Origin: Flavobacteriaceae bacterium PS02337
GTDB taxonomy: Bacteria > Bacteroidota > Bacteroidia > Flavobacteriales > Flavobacteriaceae
Reading direction: 5' to 3'
DNA: 64,000 nucleotides
Assembly (NCBI GenBank): GCA_029959285.1
Contig: JASCOE010000009.1
Coordinates: forward strand, 124,001-188,000
The notes under the pieces are model-generated. The model was not told where the DNA came from, made no database searches, and worked only from the letters and a program-made list of their open reading frames with translations. Shown here piece after piece: positions 33,073-41,820 of this stretch (positions within the stretch are counted from its first letter, which is position 1; each line of letters starts with the position of its first letter). A program made the translations under genes and the position numbers.

Positions 33073-33205
33073 ATTATGCTGGTAAAAATTAAATGACTAA
33101 AATAATATTTTTCCAATTTGATTGTTCATACAAGAATGTTTTTTTTTATATATTAGCTTATCTGCATTATTCAAAATTAACATTACCAGTAAATATTTTA
33201 ACCAC

Positions 33206-33709
33206 ATGATTTTAGCTTTTGACACTTACTATTTTGACGATAAAGCAAAAACAGTTTGCCTTGAATTTGAAAAATGGAATGAAGACAAAAATTTTAAAGT
33301 TTATTCTGAAATCATTGAAAACGTTGAAGAATATATTCCTGGCGAATTTTATAAAAGAGAATTACCTTGTATTTTAAGTTTGCTGAAGCAGATTGATTTA
33401 TCTAAAATTGAAGTAATTGTAGTTGATGGTTTTGTTTATTTAGATGATGAAAAGAAATATGGTTTAGGCGGTTATTTGTATGAGAAATTAAACAAAGAAA
33501 TTCCAATTATTGGCGTTGCTAAAACAAATTTTGCGTCGATCGAAGAAAATAAAAAAGCTTTATTTAGAGGTGACAGTAAAAAACCGTTGTACATCACTTC
33601 TATCGGAATTGATTTAGAAGAATCATATAATAAAGTTGAAAGTATGGCTGGTGAATTTAGATTTCCTACTTTACTAAAAGAATTGGATCGATTAACTAAA
33701 GAAATATAA
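33206..33709 (+). CDS. Short endonuclease V-like protein
   Basis: 167 aa from ATG 33206; the frame runs 28 codons further upstream through low-quality sequence without an ATG, so this start is chosen. MILAFDTYYF supplies the first catalytic Asp (residue 6), YIPGEFYKRELPCIL is the Y-x-P-G...E segment, VIVVDGFVYLD has the second Asp, and IPIIGVAKTNF the GVAK motif. Classical endonuclease V is about 220 aa, so the N-terminal part is shortened. It would cleave DNA or RNA next to inosine; activity unproven. Confidence 0.75.
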   Translation: MILAFDTYYFDDKAKTVCLEFEKWNEDKNFKVYSEIIENVEEYIPGEFYKRELPCILSLLKQIDLSKIEVIVVDGFVYLDDEKKYGLGGYLYEKLNKEIPIIGVAKTNFASIEENKKALFRGDSKKPLYITSIGIDLEESYNKVESMAGEFRFPTLLKELDRLTKEI

Positions 33710-33834
33710 AAATCGAGGAGCTTTGATGTTTGCAGAACAGAACTTAGTCTAAAAGCATAAAATCTTTTTTATGAATTAGAAATAAAGAAATTCGTTGCGA
33801 AAGTATAGAAATAAAATAAACTTATTAAAAATAA

Positions 33835-33869
33835 AAAAGCCTGTACATCTTTCGATTTACAGGCTTTTA
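33835..33869 (-). terminator. Terminator of the tRNA cluster
   Basis: AAAAGCCTGTA pairs with TTACAGGCTTTT; T run on the minus strand, just past the tRNA-Tyr 3' end. Confidence 0.75.
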
Positions 33870-33875
33870 CTTTTG

Positions 33876-33956
33876 TGGGGAGAGCAGGATTCGAACCTGC
33901 GAAGTTCACACAGCAGATTTACAGTCTGCCCTCGTTGGCCGCTTGAGTATCTCCCC
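33876..33956 (-). tRNA. tRNA-Tyr (anticodon GTA)
   Basis: Folds on the minus strand with acceptor GGGGAGA/TCTCCCC (33950-33956 and 33877-33883), D arm, anticodon stem-loop CAGACTGTAAATCTG with anticodon GTA, a long variable arm and T loop GGTTCGAATCC. Length about 81 nt is right for tRNA-Tyr. No encoded CCA: the discriminator A is followed by CAAAAG. Confidence 0.97.
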
Positions 33957-34000
33957 AAAGTTGAGTGTTGATTATAATTCATAAGCACTCAAAAAGCGAA

Positions 34001-34032
34001 AAAAAACTCCCTAATTTCTTAAGGAGTTTTTT
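34001..34032 (-). terminator. Hairpin between tRNA-Val and tRNA-Tyr
   Basis: AAAAAACTCC / GGAGTTTTTT with extended TAA/TTA pairing; T-run on the minus strand. Either a terminator for the upstream tRNA-Val genes or an inter-tRNA processing hairpin. Confidence 0.7.
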
Positions 34033-34033
34033 G

Positions 34034-34108
34034 TGGGCGATGAGGGGTTCGAACCCCCGACCCCCTCGGTGTAAACGAGGTGCTCTGAACCAGCTGAGCT
34101 AATCGCCC
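34034..34108 (-). tRNA. tRNA-Val (anticodon TAC), copy 1
   Basis: 75 nt on the minus strand: acceptor GGGCGAT/ATCGCCC, D arm TAGCTCAGCTGGTTCAGAGCA, anticodon stem CCTCG-TTTACAC-CGAGG giving TAC, T arm GGGGGTTCGAACCCC. Identical to the second copy 162 bp away. CCA is not encoded. Confidence 0.97.
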
Positions 34109-34144
34109 TATTTTACTAGGTTGCCATCTTTATGATAGCGTGTG

Positions 34145-34174
34145 CAAATATACACTTAGAATTTGTATTTGCAA
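34145..34174 (-). promoter_or_regulatory. Promoter of tRNA-Val copy 1
   Basis: Minus strand: TTG (34172-34174), 19-bp spacer, TATATTTG (34145-34152), about 36 bp upstream of the tRNA 5' end at 34108. A clean Bacteroidota promoter. Confidence 0.75.
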
Positions 34175-34195
34175 GCCTTTTTTTGAAAAAATTTG

Positions 34196-34270
34196 TGGGC
34201 GATGAGGGGTTCGAACCCCCGACCCCCTCGGTGTAAACGAGGTGCTCTGAACCAGCTGAGCTAATCGCCC
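34196..34270 (-). tRNA. tRNA-Val (anticodon TAC), copy 2
   Basis: Same 75-nt sequence as copy 1, with the same flanking sequence (ACTAGGTTGCCATCTT on the plus strand) and its own promoter. Tandem duplication with a 162-bp unit. Confidence 0.97.
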
Positions 34271-34306
34271 TATTTTACTAGGTTGCCATCTTTGTGATTG
34301 CGGGTG

Positions 34307-34336
34307 CAAAAATACGTTTAGATTTTGTATTTGCAA
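34307..34336 (-). promoter_or_regulatory. Promoter of tRNA-Val copy 2
   Basis: Minus strand: TTG (34334-34336), 19-bp spacer, TATTTTTG (34307-34314), at the same distance from the tRNA as in copy 1. The two spacers differ at several bases but keep length 19. Confidence 0.75.
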
Positions 34337-34480
34337 GCCTTTTTTTGAAAAAAGTGAAAAATAATTTCAATAAATTATTTATAAATCTATTTTTCAGCAA
34401 TTTAAAAAAATAAAAAAAGTTTGATTTTCTTAATTTTAGTTAAATATTCAATACTCAAAAGCTATTTCATAATATTCCTT

Positions 34481-34510
34481 TTGTATTAATTTGCTATAAT
34501 CATACCTTTG
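34481..34510 (+). promoter_or_regulatory. Promoter of the ABC transporter gene (TTG-N19-TACCTTTG)
   Basis: TTG 34481-34483, 19-bp spacer, TACCTTTG 34503-34510, 22 bp before the ATG at 34533. Confidence 0.8.
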
Positions 34511-34532
34511 CGTACCTTAATTGTATATTCAA

Positions 34533-36323
34533 ATGGCAAGATTTCAAGAAAATGATTTACCGAAAGCTAAATTAAACTCTAATTCCCTTCAAAAAGCACT
34601 CCGAATTTTTAAATATGCTAAAAACCATAAATGGAAATTTTTTGTTGGTTTGATTTTCCTCTTTTTAACAAGCGCAACTGCCCTAGCCTTTCCTAAGTTA
34701 ATGGGAATGCTTGTAGATTGCGTAACTAATAAAGATCTTTCTAAAGCAAACGAAATTGCATTAGGATTAATGGCAATCTTGGTTCTTCAAGCCGTTTTCT
34801 CTTTTTTCAGAATTTCATTATTTGTCAATTTTACAGAAAATTCGCTTTCTAACATTCGTTTTGCTTTATATGAAAATTTAATAAAATTGCCGATGTCGTT
34901 TTATTCTCAAAAACGTGTTGGTGAACTTAATAGCCGAATCAGCGCTGATATTTCGCAATTGCAAGATACTTTCAGCACCACAATTGCTGAGTTTCTGCGT
35001 CAATTTATTTTAATCATTGGTGGATTTATTATTTTAGGAAGCATTAGTCCGAAACTAACTTTTATGATGTTGGCAATTGTACCTGTTGTAGCAATTGCAG
35101 CCGTAATTTTTGGAAGATTTATTCGTAAATACGGAAAGAAAACTCAAGATAAAGTTGCCGAAAGTCAAGTTATTGTTGAAGAAACTTTACAAGGAATTAG
35201 CAATGTGAAAGCTTTTGCTAACGAATGGTACGAAATTCAGCGTTATAAAAATAAAATCAGAGAAATTGTAAAAATTGCTATTAAAGGAGGTCAATACAGA
35301 GGTTATTTTGCTTCGTTTATTATTCTTTGTCTTTTCGGATGTGTTGTTGCCGTAGTTTGGTACGGAATCACTTTGACAATTAAAGGTGAGGTTGAAGGCG
35401 TTGGAGATTTAATTTCATTTGTTTTATATACTACTTTTATCGGTGCTTCTTTTGGTGGAATTGCCGAAATGTATGCTCAAATCCAAAAAGCGGTTGGAGC
35501 AACAGAACGTGTTTTTGAATTATTAGAAGAAACTCCAGAAGCAATTAATGCGAATTTGAAAACTTCTCCAATTGAGAAAATAAAAGGAAATGTAGCGTTC
35601 AAAAATGTTGCTTTTAGCTATCCTTCAAGAAAAGAAGTTCAGGTTTTAAAAGACGTTAATTTTAATGCCGATTTCGGGCAGAAAATTGCAATTGTTGGAC
35701 CAAGTGGTGCCGGAAAATCTACCATTTCTTCTTTATTATTACGATTTTACGATATTACTTCTGGAGAAATATTAGTTGATGGAAAGAATATTCATGACTA
35801 TGATTTGGAAGATCTTCGTGGAAATATGAGTATTGTACCGCAAGATGTTATTCTTTTCGGCGGAACTATTAGAGAAAATATTGCATACGGAAAACCGAAT
35901 GCTTCTGAAGAAGAAATAATTGCTGCAGCAAAACAAGCAAATGCTTTCAACTTTGTAGATAGTTTTCCAGAGAAATTTGAAACTTTGGTTGGAGAACGCG
36001 GTGTTAAACTCTCAGGCGGACAACGTCAGCGTATTGCAATTGCAAGAGCTTTGCTTAAAAACCCAAGTATTTTAATTTTAGATGAAGCTACATCTTCTTT
36101 AGATAGCGAAAGCGAAAAATTGGTTCAAGAAGCTCTAGAAGTTTTAATGGAAGGAAGAACGAGTATTATAATCGCACACAGACTTTCTACAATTAGAAAC
36201 GCTGATAAAATCTTGGTTTTAGACAACGGAAAAATTTCTGAGCAAGGAACGCATCAAGAATTAATAAATCTTGAAAATGGGATTTATAAAAATTTAAGCA
36301 ATCTTCAATTTAGTAATTCTTAA
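34533..36323 (+). CDS. ABC exporter, fused permease-ATPase (MsbA-like half transporter)
   Basis: 596 aa from ATG 34533 (a TTG four codons upstream is less likely, as the promoter ends near it). Residues 20-320 hold six membrane helices; the ATPase domain has Walker A GPSGAGKST (about 389-397), signature LSGGQRQRIAIARALL (about 496-511), Walker B ILILDEATSSLD, and H-loop IAHRLSTI. Such homodimers flip lipids or export drugs or peptides. Single gene with its own promoter; a repeat element and a terminator follow. Confidence 0.93.
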   Translation: MARFQENDLPKAKLNSNSLQKALRIFKYAKNHKWKFFVGLIFLFLTSATALAFPKLMGMLVDCVTNKDLSKANEIALGLMAILVLQAVFSFFRISLFVNFTENSLSNIRFALYENLIKLPMSFYSQKRVGELNSRISADISQLQDTFSTTIAEFLRQFILIIGGFIILGSISPKLTFMMLAIVPVVAIAAVIFGRFIRKYGKKTQDKVAESQVIVEETLQGISNVKAFANEWYEIQRYKNKIREIVKIAIKGGQYRGYFASFIILCLFGCVVAVVWYGITLTIKGEVEGVGDLISFVLYTTFIGASFGGIAEMYAQIQKAVGATERVFELLEETPEAINANLKTSPIEKIKGNVAFKNVAFSYPSRKEVQVLKDVNFNADFGQKIAIVGPSGAGKSTISSLLLRFYDITSGEILVDGKNIHDYDLEDLRGNMSIVPQDVILFGGTIRENIAYGKPNASEEEIIAAAKQANAFNFVDSFPEKFETLVGERGVKLSGGQRQRIAIARALLKNPSILILDEATSSLDSESEKLVQEALEVLMEGRTSIIIAHRLSTIRNADKILVLDNGKISEQGTHQELINLENGIYKNLSNLQFSNS

Positions 36324-36355
36324 ACGGATTTCATTTTTAATCTAATATTTATTTA

Positions 36356-36458
36356 AACTGGACTAAAGTCCAGCTCTACAATATTCTTTGTTCCTTCGGA
36401 ACTCTAATTAAGAGCCTTTGGCTCGATACATATTGTAGGGCTGGACTTTAGTCCAGTT
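36356..36458. repeat. Multi-arm palindromic repeat element (CTGGACTAAAGTCCAG type)
   Basis: Left arm 36356-36383 and right arm 36431-36458 are inverted copies with one mismatch over 28 bp. Each arm contains a 16-mer palindrome (CTGGACTAAAGTCCAG, left). Between them, GTTCCTTCGGAAC (36390-36402) and GAGCCTTTGGCTC (36412-36424) form two more hairpins. Folded, it gives a four-way junction with a long stem and two short arms. It follows the ABC gene and precedes the terminator. Confidence 0.78.
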
Positions 36459-36470
36459 TGCAATAAATCG

Positions 36471-36502
36471 AAAAAAGCTCCAATTTTCATTGGAGCTTTT
36501 TT
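36471..36502. terminator. Bidirectional intrinsic terminator
   Basis: AAAAAAGCTCCAAT / ATTGGAGCTTTTTT, 4-nt loop TTTC; lies between the ABC transporter and proline dehydrogenase genes. Confidence 0.92.
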
Positions 36503-36537
36503 ATGTCAACTGTAAACCGAGACCGAAAACTTAAAAA

Positions 36538-37707
36538 TTATTTTCCTTTTCTACGTTTACGTTCTGCTTTAATCATAGATAATTCGCGGCTTGTTTGCCC
36601 TGCAACCGAAGTATTTTCTTCAGCACGACGAATTAAGTACGGCATAACATCTTTAACTGGCCCAAATGGTAAATATTTAGCATCATTATAACCGTTTTCA
36701 GCCAAGTTGTAGCTAATATTGTCGCTCATACCATACAATTGACCAAACCAAATTCTTGGATCGTTTTTGCCAATTCCTTTCTGAGCCATCATTTCCATCA
36801 ATTTGTAAGAACTCAACTCGTTGTGAGTTCCAGCAAAAATGGCCATTTTATCAAGATGCTCTAACATATAATGTACAGCATTATCGTAATTTACATCCGT
36901 AGCTTCTTTTGAAACACAAATTGGAGAAACATAACCTTTTTCTTCCGCTCTTTTATTTTCTTTTTCCATGTAAGCGCCACGAACCAGTTTCATTCCGATA
37001 TAAAAACCTTCAGTTTTAGCAACTTCGTGAAGTTTTTTCAAATAATCTAAACGATCCCAACGATACATTTGTAATGTGTTAAATACAATAGCTTTTTCTT
37101 TATTGTATTTGCGCATCATATCGGTAACTAAATCGTCTGCTGCATCTTGCATCCAGCTTTCTTCACCGTCAATCAATAATGCAACATCTTTTTTATGTGC
37201 TTCGCCACAAACTTTATCAAAACGAGCTACTACTCTATCCCATTCTGCTTGTTCAGTTGAAGTTAAAGTTTGTTTTTCTCCCAATTTTTCATACAACTCA
37301 AAACGTCCTAAACCAGTTGGCTTAAAAACTGCAAACGGAATTGCCAAACGTTCTTTAGCAAAATCGATAGTTCGTAAAGTCATTTCTAAAGCGGCATCAA
37401 ACTGCTCTTCTTCTTCTTTTCCTTCAACAGAATAATCCAAAACAGACGAAACTCCTTTTGTAAACATCTTGTCTACTACACTAAGACAATCATTTTCGTT
37501 TACACCACCGCAAAAATGGTCAAAAACAGTTGCACGAATTAGTCCTTCTACTGGTAAATGAGCTTTAATTGCAAAATTAGTTACAGCAGTACCAATTCTT
37601 ACTAATGGCTCACTGTCAATCATTTTGAAAAGAAAATAGGCTCGATCAAGTTCTGTATCACTTTTTAGTGAAAATGCAACTTGAGTGTTATCGAATATTT
37701 TTTCCAT
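36538..37707 (-). CDS. Proline dehydrogenase (monofunctional, PRODH domain)
   Basis: 389 aa FAD enzyme that oxidises proline to pyrroline-5-carboxylate, the first step of proline catabolism. Motifs include the barrel strand KLVRGAYMEKE (about 242-252), ATDVNYDNAVHYML, IFAGTHNELSSYKLMEM and FGQLYGMSDNISYNLAENGYNDAKYLPFGPVKDVMPYLIRRAEENTSV, the conserved C-terminal R-R-x-E-E-N. Length is typical of monofunctional PRODH. A TATCTTTG -7 element on the minus strand (37725-37732) lies 17 bp before the ATG. Faces the broken ligase gene. Confidence 0.93.
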   Translation of the reverse strand: MEKIFDNTQVAFSLKSDTELDRAYFLFKMIDSEPLVRIGTAVTNFAIKAHLPVEGLIRATVFDHFCGGVNENDCLSVVDKMFTKGVSSVLDYSVEGKEEEEQFDAALEMTLRTIDFAKERLAIPFAVFKPTGLGRFELYEKLGEKQTLTSTEQAEWDRVVARFDKVCGEAHKKDVALLIDGEESWMQDAADDLVTDMMRKYNKEKAIVFNTLQMYRWDRLDYLKKLHEVAKTEGFYIGMKLVRGAYMEKENKRAEEKGYVSPICVSKEATDVNYDNAVHYMLEHLDKMAIFAGTHNELSSYKLMEMMAQKGIGKNDPRIWFGQLYGMSDNISYNLAENGYNDAKYLPFGPVKDVMPYLIRRAEENTSVAGQTSRELSMIKAERKRRKGK

Positions 37708-37865
37708 TAAGTTTAGTTTTTGTGCAAAGATATAGACTGTTTTGAATATTATTTACGAAATCGAGTGATATTTTTTAATATCTTTAAATTGTTTCAGAAT
37801 ATTTTTTATTTAAAAAGTAGGATTTTACTTCGTTATTTTTGTAATTTTGCAAAAAAATAAAAATC

Positions 37866-39575
37866 ATGAAGGAGAAGAGTGTAGACAAGATACTTAATGA
37901 GGCTAAAGAAAAAAAAAGCTTTCCTAATTTTGTTATATTATTTTTTATAATATCATTATTGATTATTGATTTCTTTCCGTATTTTAAAAGTATTGAAATT
38001 ATCAACCCTCAGTTCTTGTATTTGTCATTAATAAATTTGATTATTTCAGTTTATATTTACTTTAATACAAGCTTGATTTTTCATTCGATTTTTTCAATTT
38101 TAAAAAAGAGTTATCTTTTTAAGCTTTATTTACTATTTATTGTTTTATGCGCTATAACATTTTTCTTTGCTAAGAATACTTCACTTGTTCTCACCAAAAT
38201 AACCGAAATTATAATTATATTTTGTTTAACTATAAATCTGACGATTTTACTAAAAAATAAGCTAGATCTGTTTTATAAAATAATGTTTATTGTTAGCATT
38301 AGCGCTTTTTTTCAAGCTTGGCAACAATTATATGATTTTATTATTGTTCCAAAACAAACTACAATAATTGATCTATTGAATAATATTAAAGGTAATACTG
38401 GAAATATCAATATTTTAGCTGTTAGTTTAACTATAAAAATTCCGTTTATATTACTAGGAATAACACATTTTAAAAGCTTTAAAAAATTTTTTTTAGTCAT
38501 CGCTTTATTTTGTGTTCTTACAGTTGTATTCCTGACAGGAGCTCGTACAGCAATGATTAATATAATTTTAATTTTTACTGTTTATTTAATACGAGAGCAT
38601 TCTTTAAAAAAATCTATCATAAAAAAATCTTTAAGTTTTACAATTCCACTGATTTTAGCAATTTTATTCTCTAATTCGATTTTTAAAATATCAAAAAATA
38701 ATGATCGATATACCTCATTAGAAAATAGAATTAGTCAAATAAATACAAAAGATGAATCTGTCCAGGCACGTCTATCATTTTGGTGCAATGCTTTAAAAAT
38801 GACTCAAAAAAGCCCATTTTTCGGGATTGGATTGGAGAATTACCAAGTTGAATCTGTTTCTTATGAAAAGACAACTGAAAATGATTCTTGGGTCTCTTTA
38901 CATGCACACAATGATTTTCTTGAAATATTAGCTGAAACAGGAATAGTTAATGGTTTGATTTATTTATCAATATTTATATATCTACTTATCATTAATTTAA
39001 GGAATATTTTAAAATCAAAAAATAGAGAGAAGAAAACTATTGCATTATTGGTTTTAATGTTGCTTATTGTCTATGGCATAGATTCATTTTTCAATTTTCC
39101 AATGTACAGGCCGACTGTAGCAATATTTTTTAGTTTATTGATTGCTTTGACATTAACTAATGAATCTAGAGAAGAATATTCTTTTTCATTGAAAAATAAT
39201 TCATTAAAACCTATAATACTAGTTTTAATATTAATTGCATCATTGACTAGCTATTCTGCATATATCATTTATAAATCATCGAATTTAGAATTTCTAATAA
39301 AAAGGGATAATATTAATGATAATAAAAAAGGATTTTTAACTGGAGATGATGTGGTAAATAAAATGGCAGCATACCCAAATGTATTGTCATCATCAGAATC
39401 ATTTTATGAATATGCAGGAATTTATTACATTAGAGAGAAACAATATGAAAAGGCACATAAATGTTTTTCTAAAGCGAAGAAAATTAATGGCTTTTCTGGA
39501 CGTATTGATTTTTACAAACAAGTAATTGCTAGAGAAAAAGGTGATTTGGATAGTGCCTATGTTTATGCTAAGTAA
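37866..39575 (+). CDS. O-antigen ligase/polymerase-family membrane protein with start of a TPR tail, truncated by stop
   Basis: 569 aa. Around 11 hydrophobic helices fill residues 20-450. The periplasmic loop QARLSFWCNALKMTQKSPFFGIGLENYQ followed by HAHNDFLEILAETGI (about 352-366) is the Wzy_C/WaaL signature. The C-terminal end, FYEYAGIYYIREKQYEKAHKCFSKAKKINGF, is the first TPR-like helix pair. Translation ends at TAA (39573-39575), but the same frame is open beyond it (see the next entry), so this looks like a gene truncated by a nonsense mutation. It may still act if the tail is not essential. Two overlapping -7 boxes TATTTTTG and TAATTTTG lie at 37834-37849. Confidence 0.85.
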   Translation: MKEKSVDKILNEAKEKKSFPNFVILFFIISLLIIDFFPYFKSIEIINPQFLYLSLINLIISVYIYFNTSLIFHSIFSILKKSYLFKLYLLFIVLCAITFFFAKNTSLVLTKITEIIIIFCLTINLTILLKNKLDLFYKIMFIVSISAFFQAWQQLYDFIIVPKQTTIIDLLNNIKGNTGNINILAVSLTIKIPFILLGITHFKSFKKFFLVIALFCVLTVVFLTGARTAMINIILIFTVYLIREHSLKKSIIKKSLSFTIPLILAILFSNSIFKISKNNDRYTSLENRISQINTKDESVQARLSFWCNALKMTQKSPFFGIGLENYQVESVSYEKTTENDSWVSLHAHNDFLEILAETGIVNGLIYLSIFIYLLIINLRNILKSKNREKKTIALLVLMLLIVYGIDSFFNFPMYRPTVAIFFSLLIALTLTNESREEYSFSLKNNSLKPIILVLILIASLTSYSAYIIYKSSNLEFLIKRDNINDNKKGFLTGDDVVNKMAAYPNVLSSSESFYEYAGIYYIREKQYEKAHKCFSKAKKINGFSGRIDFYKQVIAREKGDLDSAYVYAK

Positions 39576-40567
39576 GCGTTTTACATTCGTCCTAGAAATT
39601 ATAACATTTATAAAGTATCTGTTGGTTATGCTATTTCAAAAAGAGACACTTTAGAAATACTAAAAGAACACAAGTTATTTAATAAATACAGACCGATGAG
39701 TGAAACATGGTTGCAAGCAGCTAAAGGACTTCAATCTTCAGGATATAATTATGAGAGTTTAATAAATTTTGTAAATAAAGCACTAAAAGAATTCCCTAAA
39801 GACAGTGCTTTAATAAAAGAAAAAATGATCTTTTAATTACAAATTTTTTAATTAGAGGGCAGGATTTCGAGAGCAAATCTGATTTAAATACTGCTTTGCA
39901 ATCATACGAAAAAGCTTTAAACATCGACCATAAAAACGTGTACATATCGCAAAATATAGGATTTAATTACTTAAAACAAGGTCAAATTGAAAAAGCAATA
40001 AAAGCTTTAGTTGAAGCATTAAATTATCCAGGGTTAGATGACGGTAAAACCGAGTTTTATCTAGCTATTTGTTATTTAAAATTGAATGATAAAGTAAACG
40101 CTCTTAAATATTTTAGTTTATCAAAAAATAAAAATTATTCAGAAGCAAAACAATTATTGACACAGATTCAAAATACTAATATCGTAGATGAACAAGCAAT
40201 AAAAAAGCGTAAAAACGATCTATTAATAGCAGATATACTTACTGAAGGTCAAAAGTTTGAAGAACAAAAAAAATTAGATAAAGCTTTAAAGTCCTTTCAA
40301 AAGGCCTTGAAAATTGATCCCAAAAGTATTTATGCAGCACAAAATATTGGTTTTTATTATTTAAAAAATGGTCAATCAAAAAAAGCAATAAATTATTTAT
40401 TAAATGCTTTGAAATACCCAGGATTAAACGACGGCAAAACAGAATATTTTCTTGCAATCTGTTATCTACAAGATAATGATAATTCTAATACTTGTAAATA
40501 TCTAAATATTTCTGAAACAAAAAACTATCCTGAAGCTAGTAAAATGATTGAAAGAGTCTGCAAATAG
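39576..40567 (+). pseudogene. Detached TPR tail of the O-antigen-ligase gene (stop plus frameshift)
   Basis: After TAA 39573-39575 the same frame continues with AFYIRPRNYNIYKVSVGYAI and on to KEKMIF before TAA at 39834-39836. The protein repeats then continue in another frame from about 39824 (KNDLLITNFLIRGQDFES) to 40567. Adding one A to the A6 run at 39820-39825 restores KEKKNDLL and joins the frames. The tail has two homologous repeats with a 130-codon period, both starting KNDLLI (codons at 39824 and 40214) and both with a TPR pattern (ALQSYEKALNIDHKN / ALKSFQKALKIDPKS). The frame from 39896 lacks an internal ATG start, so independent translation is unlikely. Confidence 0.8.
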
Positions 40568-40696
40568 TTGTTGTTAATACACCAATAATAATATTTACTA
40601 ACAACAATCATTCATTTTAAAACAAATTAGAGTTAAAGTTTGAATATTATTTAGCTTAAAATGCCTTATTTTGCGGTTTCAAATAACTAAAGTATT

Positions 40697-41764
40697 ATGC
40701 AATCTATTCAAGCCAATAATTACCTCGTACATTTCAACCAAAATGCATACGAAGCTTTAAATAAACATTTAAAAGAAAATAAATACTCAAATATATTTAT
40801 TATTGTTGATGATCAGACAAATGAATATTGCCTTCCTAAATTCATTCCGCATTTAGAAACTGAATTAGCAATAGAAATCATTGAATTTGAAGCTGGAGAA
40901 GCAAATAAAAATATTGAAACTTGTATTGAAATCTGGAATATATTGACCGAACTTGGTGCAGATAGAAAATCACTTGTTATTAATGTAGGCGGTGGTGTTG
41001 TTACTGATTTAGGCGGTTTTGTTGCTTCTACTTTTAAAAGAGGTGTTGACTTTATTAATGTTCCGACAACTTTATTATCTATGGTTGATGCTTCTGTTGG
41101 AGGAAAAACAGGAGTTGACTTAGGAAATCTTAAAAATCAAATTGGTGTAATCAATGTGCCTCAAATGGTATTAATTGATACAGAATATCTAGAAACTTTA
41201 CCTCAAACCGAAATGCGTTCTGGTTTAGCCGAAATGCTAAAACATGGTCTTATTTACGATGCACCATATTGGAGACAATTTTCAGACTTAAAATCTATTG
41301 TTTTTGATGAATTAGATCAATTAATTTATCGTTCGGTTGAAATTAAAAATGAAATTGTTATTCAGGATCCGACAGAAAAAAATATTCGTAAAGCTTTGAA
41401 TTTCGGACATACTTTAGGACATGCAATTGAAGGTTATTTTTTAGAAAGTGAAGAAAAAACGACTTTATTGCATGGAGAAGCAATTGCTGTGGGAATGATT
41501 TTGGAAAGTTATATTTCTTTACAGAAAAATCTAATTTCGCCTGAAGAATACAGAGAAATAAAAACGATCATTAAAGGAATTTATGAAGATATTATTTTTG
41601 AAGAAAATGACATTGATCCGATCTTAGAATTGCTGATTCACGACAAAAAAAATGAATACGGTTTGATTCAATTTGCATTGATTGAAGGAATCGGAAAAAT
41701 AAAAATTAACCAATCCGTTGAAAATAAATTAATTCTAGACGCGTTTCAAGATTATAAATCTTAA
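40697..41764 (+). CDS. aroB: 3-dehydroquinate synthase
   Basis: 355 aa, second step of the shikimate pathway (DAHP to dehydroquinate). The NAD-binding and active-site core VINVGGGVVTDLGGFVASTFKRGVDFINVPTTLLSMVDASVGGKTGVDLGNLKNQIG (about 95-150) is intact. Later, FGHTLGHAIEG (about 237) and HGEAIAVGM bind zinc. Full length. It is followed 56 bp later by a small ORF and then the arginine decarboxylase gene. Confidence 0.97.
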   Translation: MQSIQANNYLVHFNQNAYEALNKHLKENKYSNIFIIVDDQTNEYCLPKFIPHLETELAIEIIEFEAGEANKNIETCIEIWNILTELGADRKSLVINVGGGVVTDLGGFVASTFKRGVDFINVPTTLLSMVDASVGGKTGVDLGNLKNQIGVINVPQMVLIDTEYLETLPQTEMRSGLAEMLKHGLIYDAPYWRQFSDLKSIVFDELDQLIYRSVEIKNEIVIQDPTEKNIRKALNFGHTLGHAIEGYFLESEEKTTLLHGEAIAVGMILESYISLQKNLISPEEYREIKTIIKGIYEDIIFEENDIDPILELLIHDKKNEYGLIQFALIEGIGKIKINQSVENKLILDAFQDYKS

Positions 41765-41784
41765 ACTTTTTTTAATCGAAAGCG

Positions 41785-41816
41785 TTGCATTTGGTATATT
41801 TTATTTTTTACATTTG
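41785..41816 (+). promoter_or_regulatory. Promoter TTG-N21-TACATTTG
   Basis: TTG 41785-41787, 21-bp spacer, TACATTTG 41809-41816. It ends only 4 bp before the ATG of the 59-codon ORF at 41821, so transcription would start at or next to the ATG. It may instead drive the arginine decarboxylase gene, with an about 250-nt leader. Confidence 0.55.
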
Positions 41817-41820
41817 CCCC

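Noticed and set aside
33876-34270. tRNA cluster as attachment site for an integrated element
   Set aside because: No integrase, no direct repeat of a tRNA 3' end outside the tandem duplication, and neighbouring genes are ordinary.
34130-34336. A 68-codon frame across the tRNA-Val region
   Set aside because: Overlaps a tRNA gene and duplicated flanks; artefact.
36503-36691. A 62-codon plus-strand frame next to proline dehydrogenase
   Set aside because: Antisense shadow of the conserved C-terminus of proline dehydrogenase, with no start signal.
39816-39836. Programmed -1 frameshift at the A6 run of the ligase/TPR gene
   Set aside because: The codon context (GAA AAA ATG) is not a good slippery heptamer, and a separate in-frame TAA upstream already blocks translation; mutation or sequencing error is simpler.
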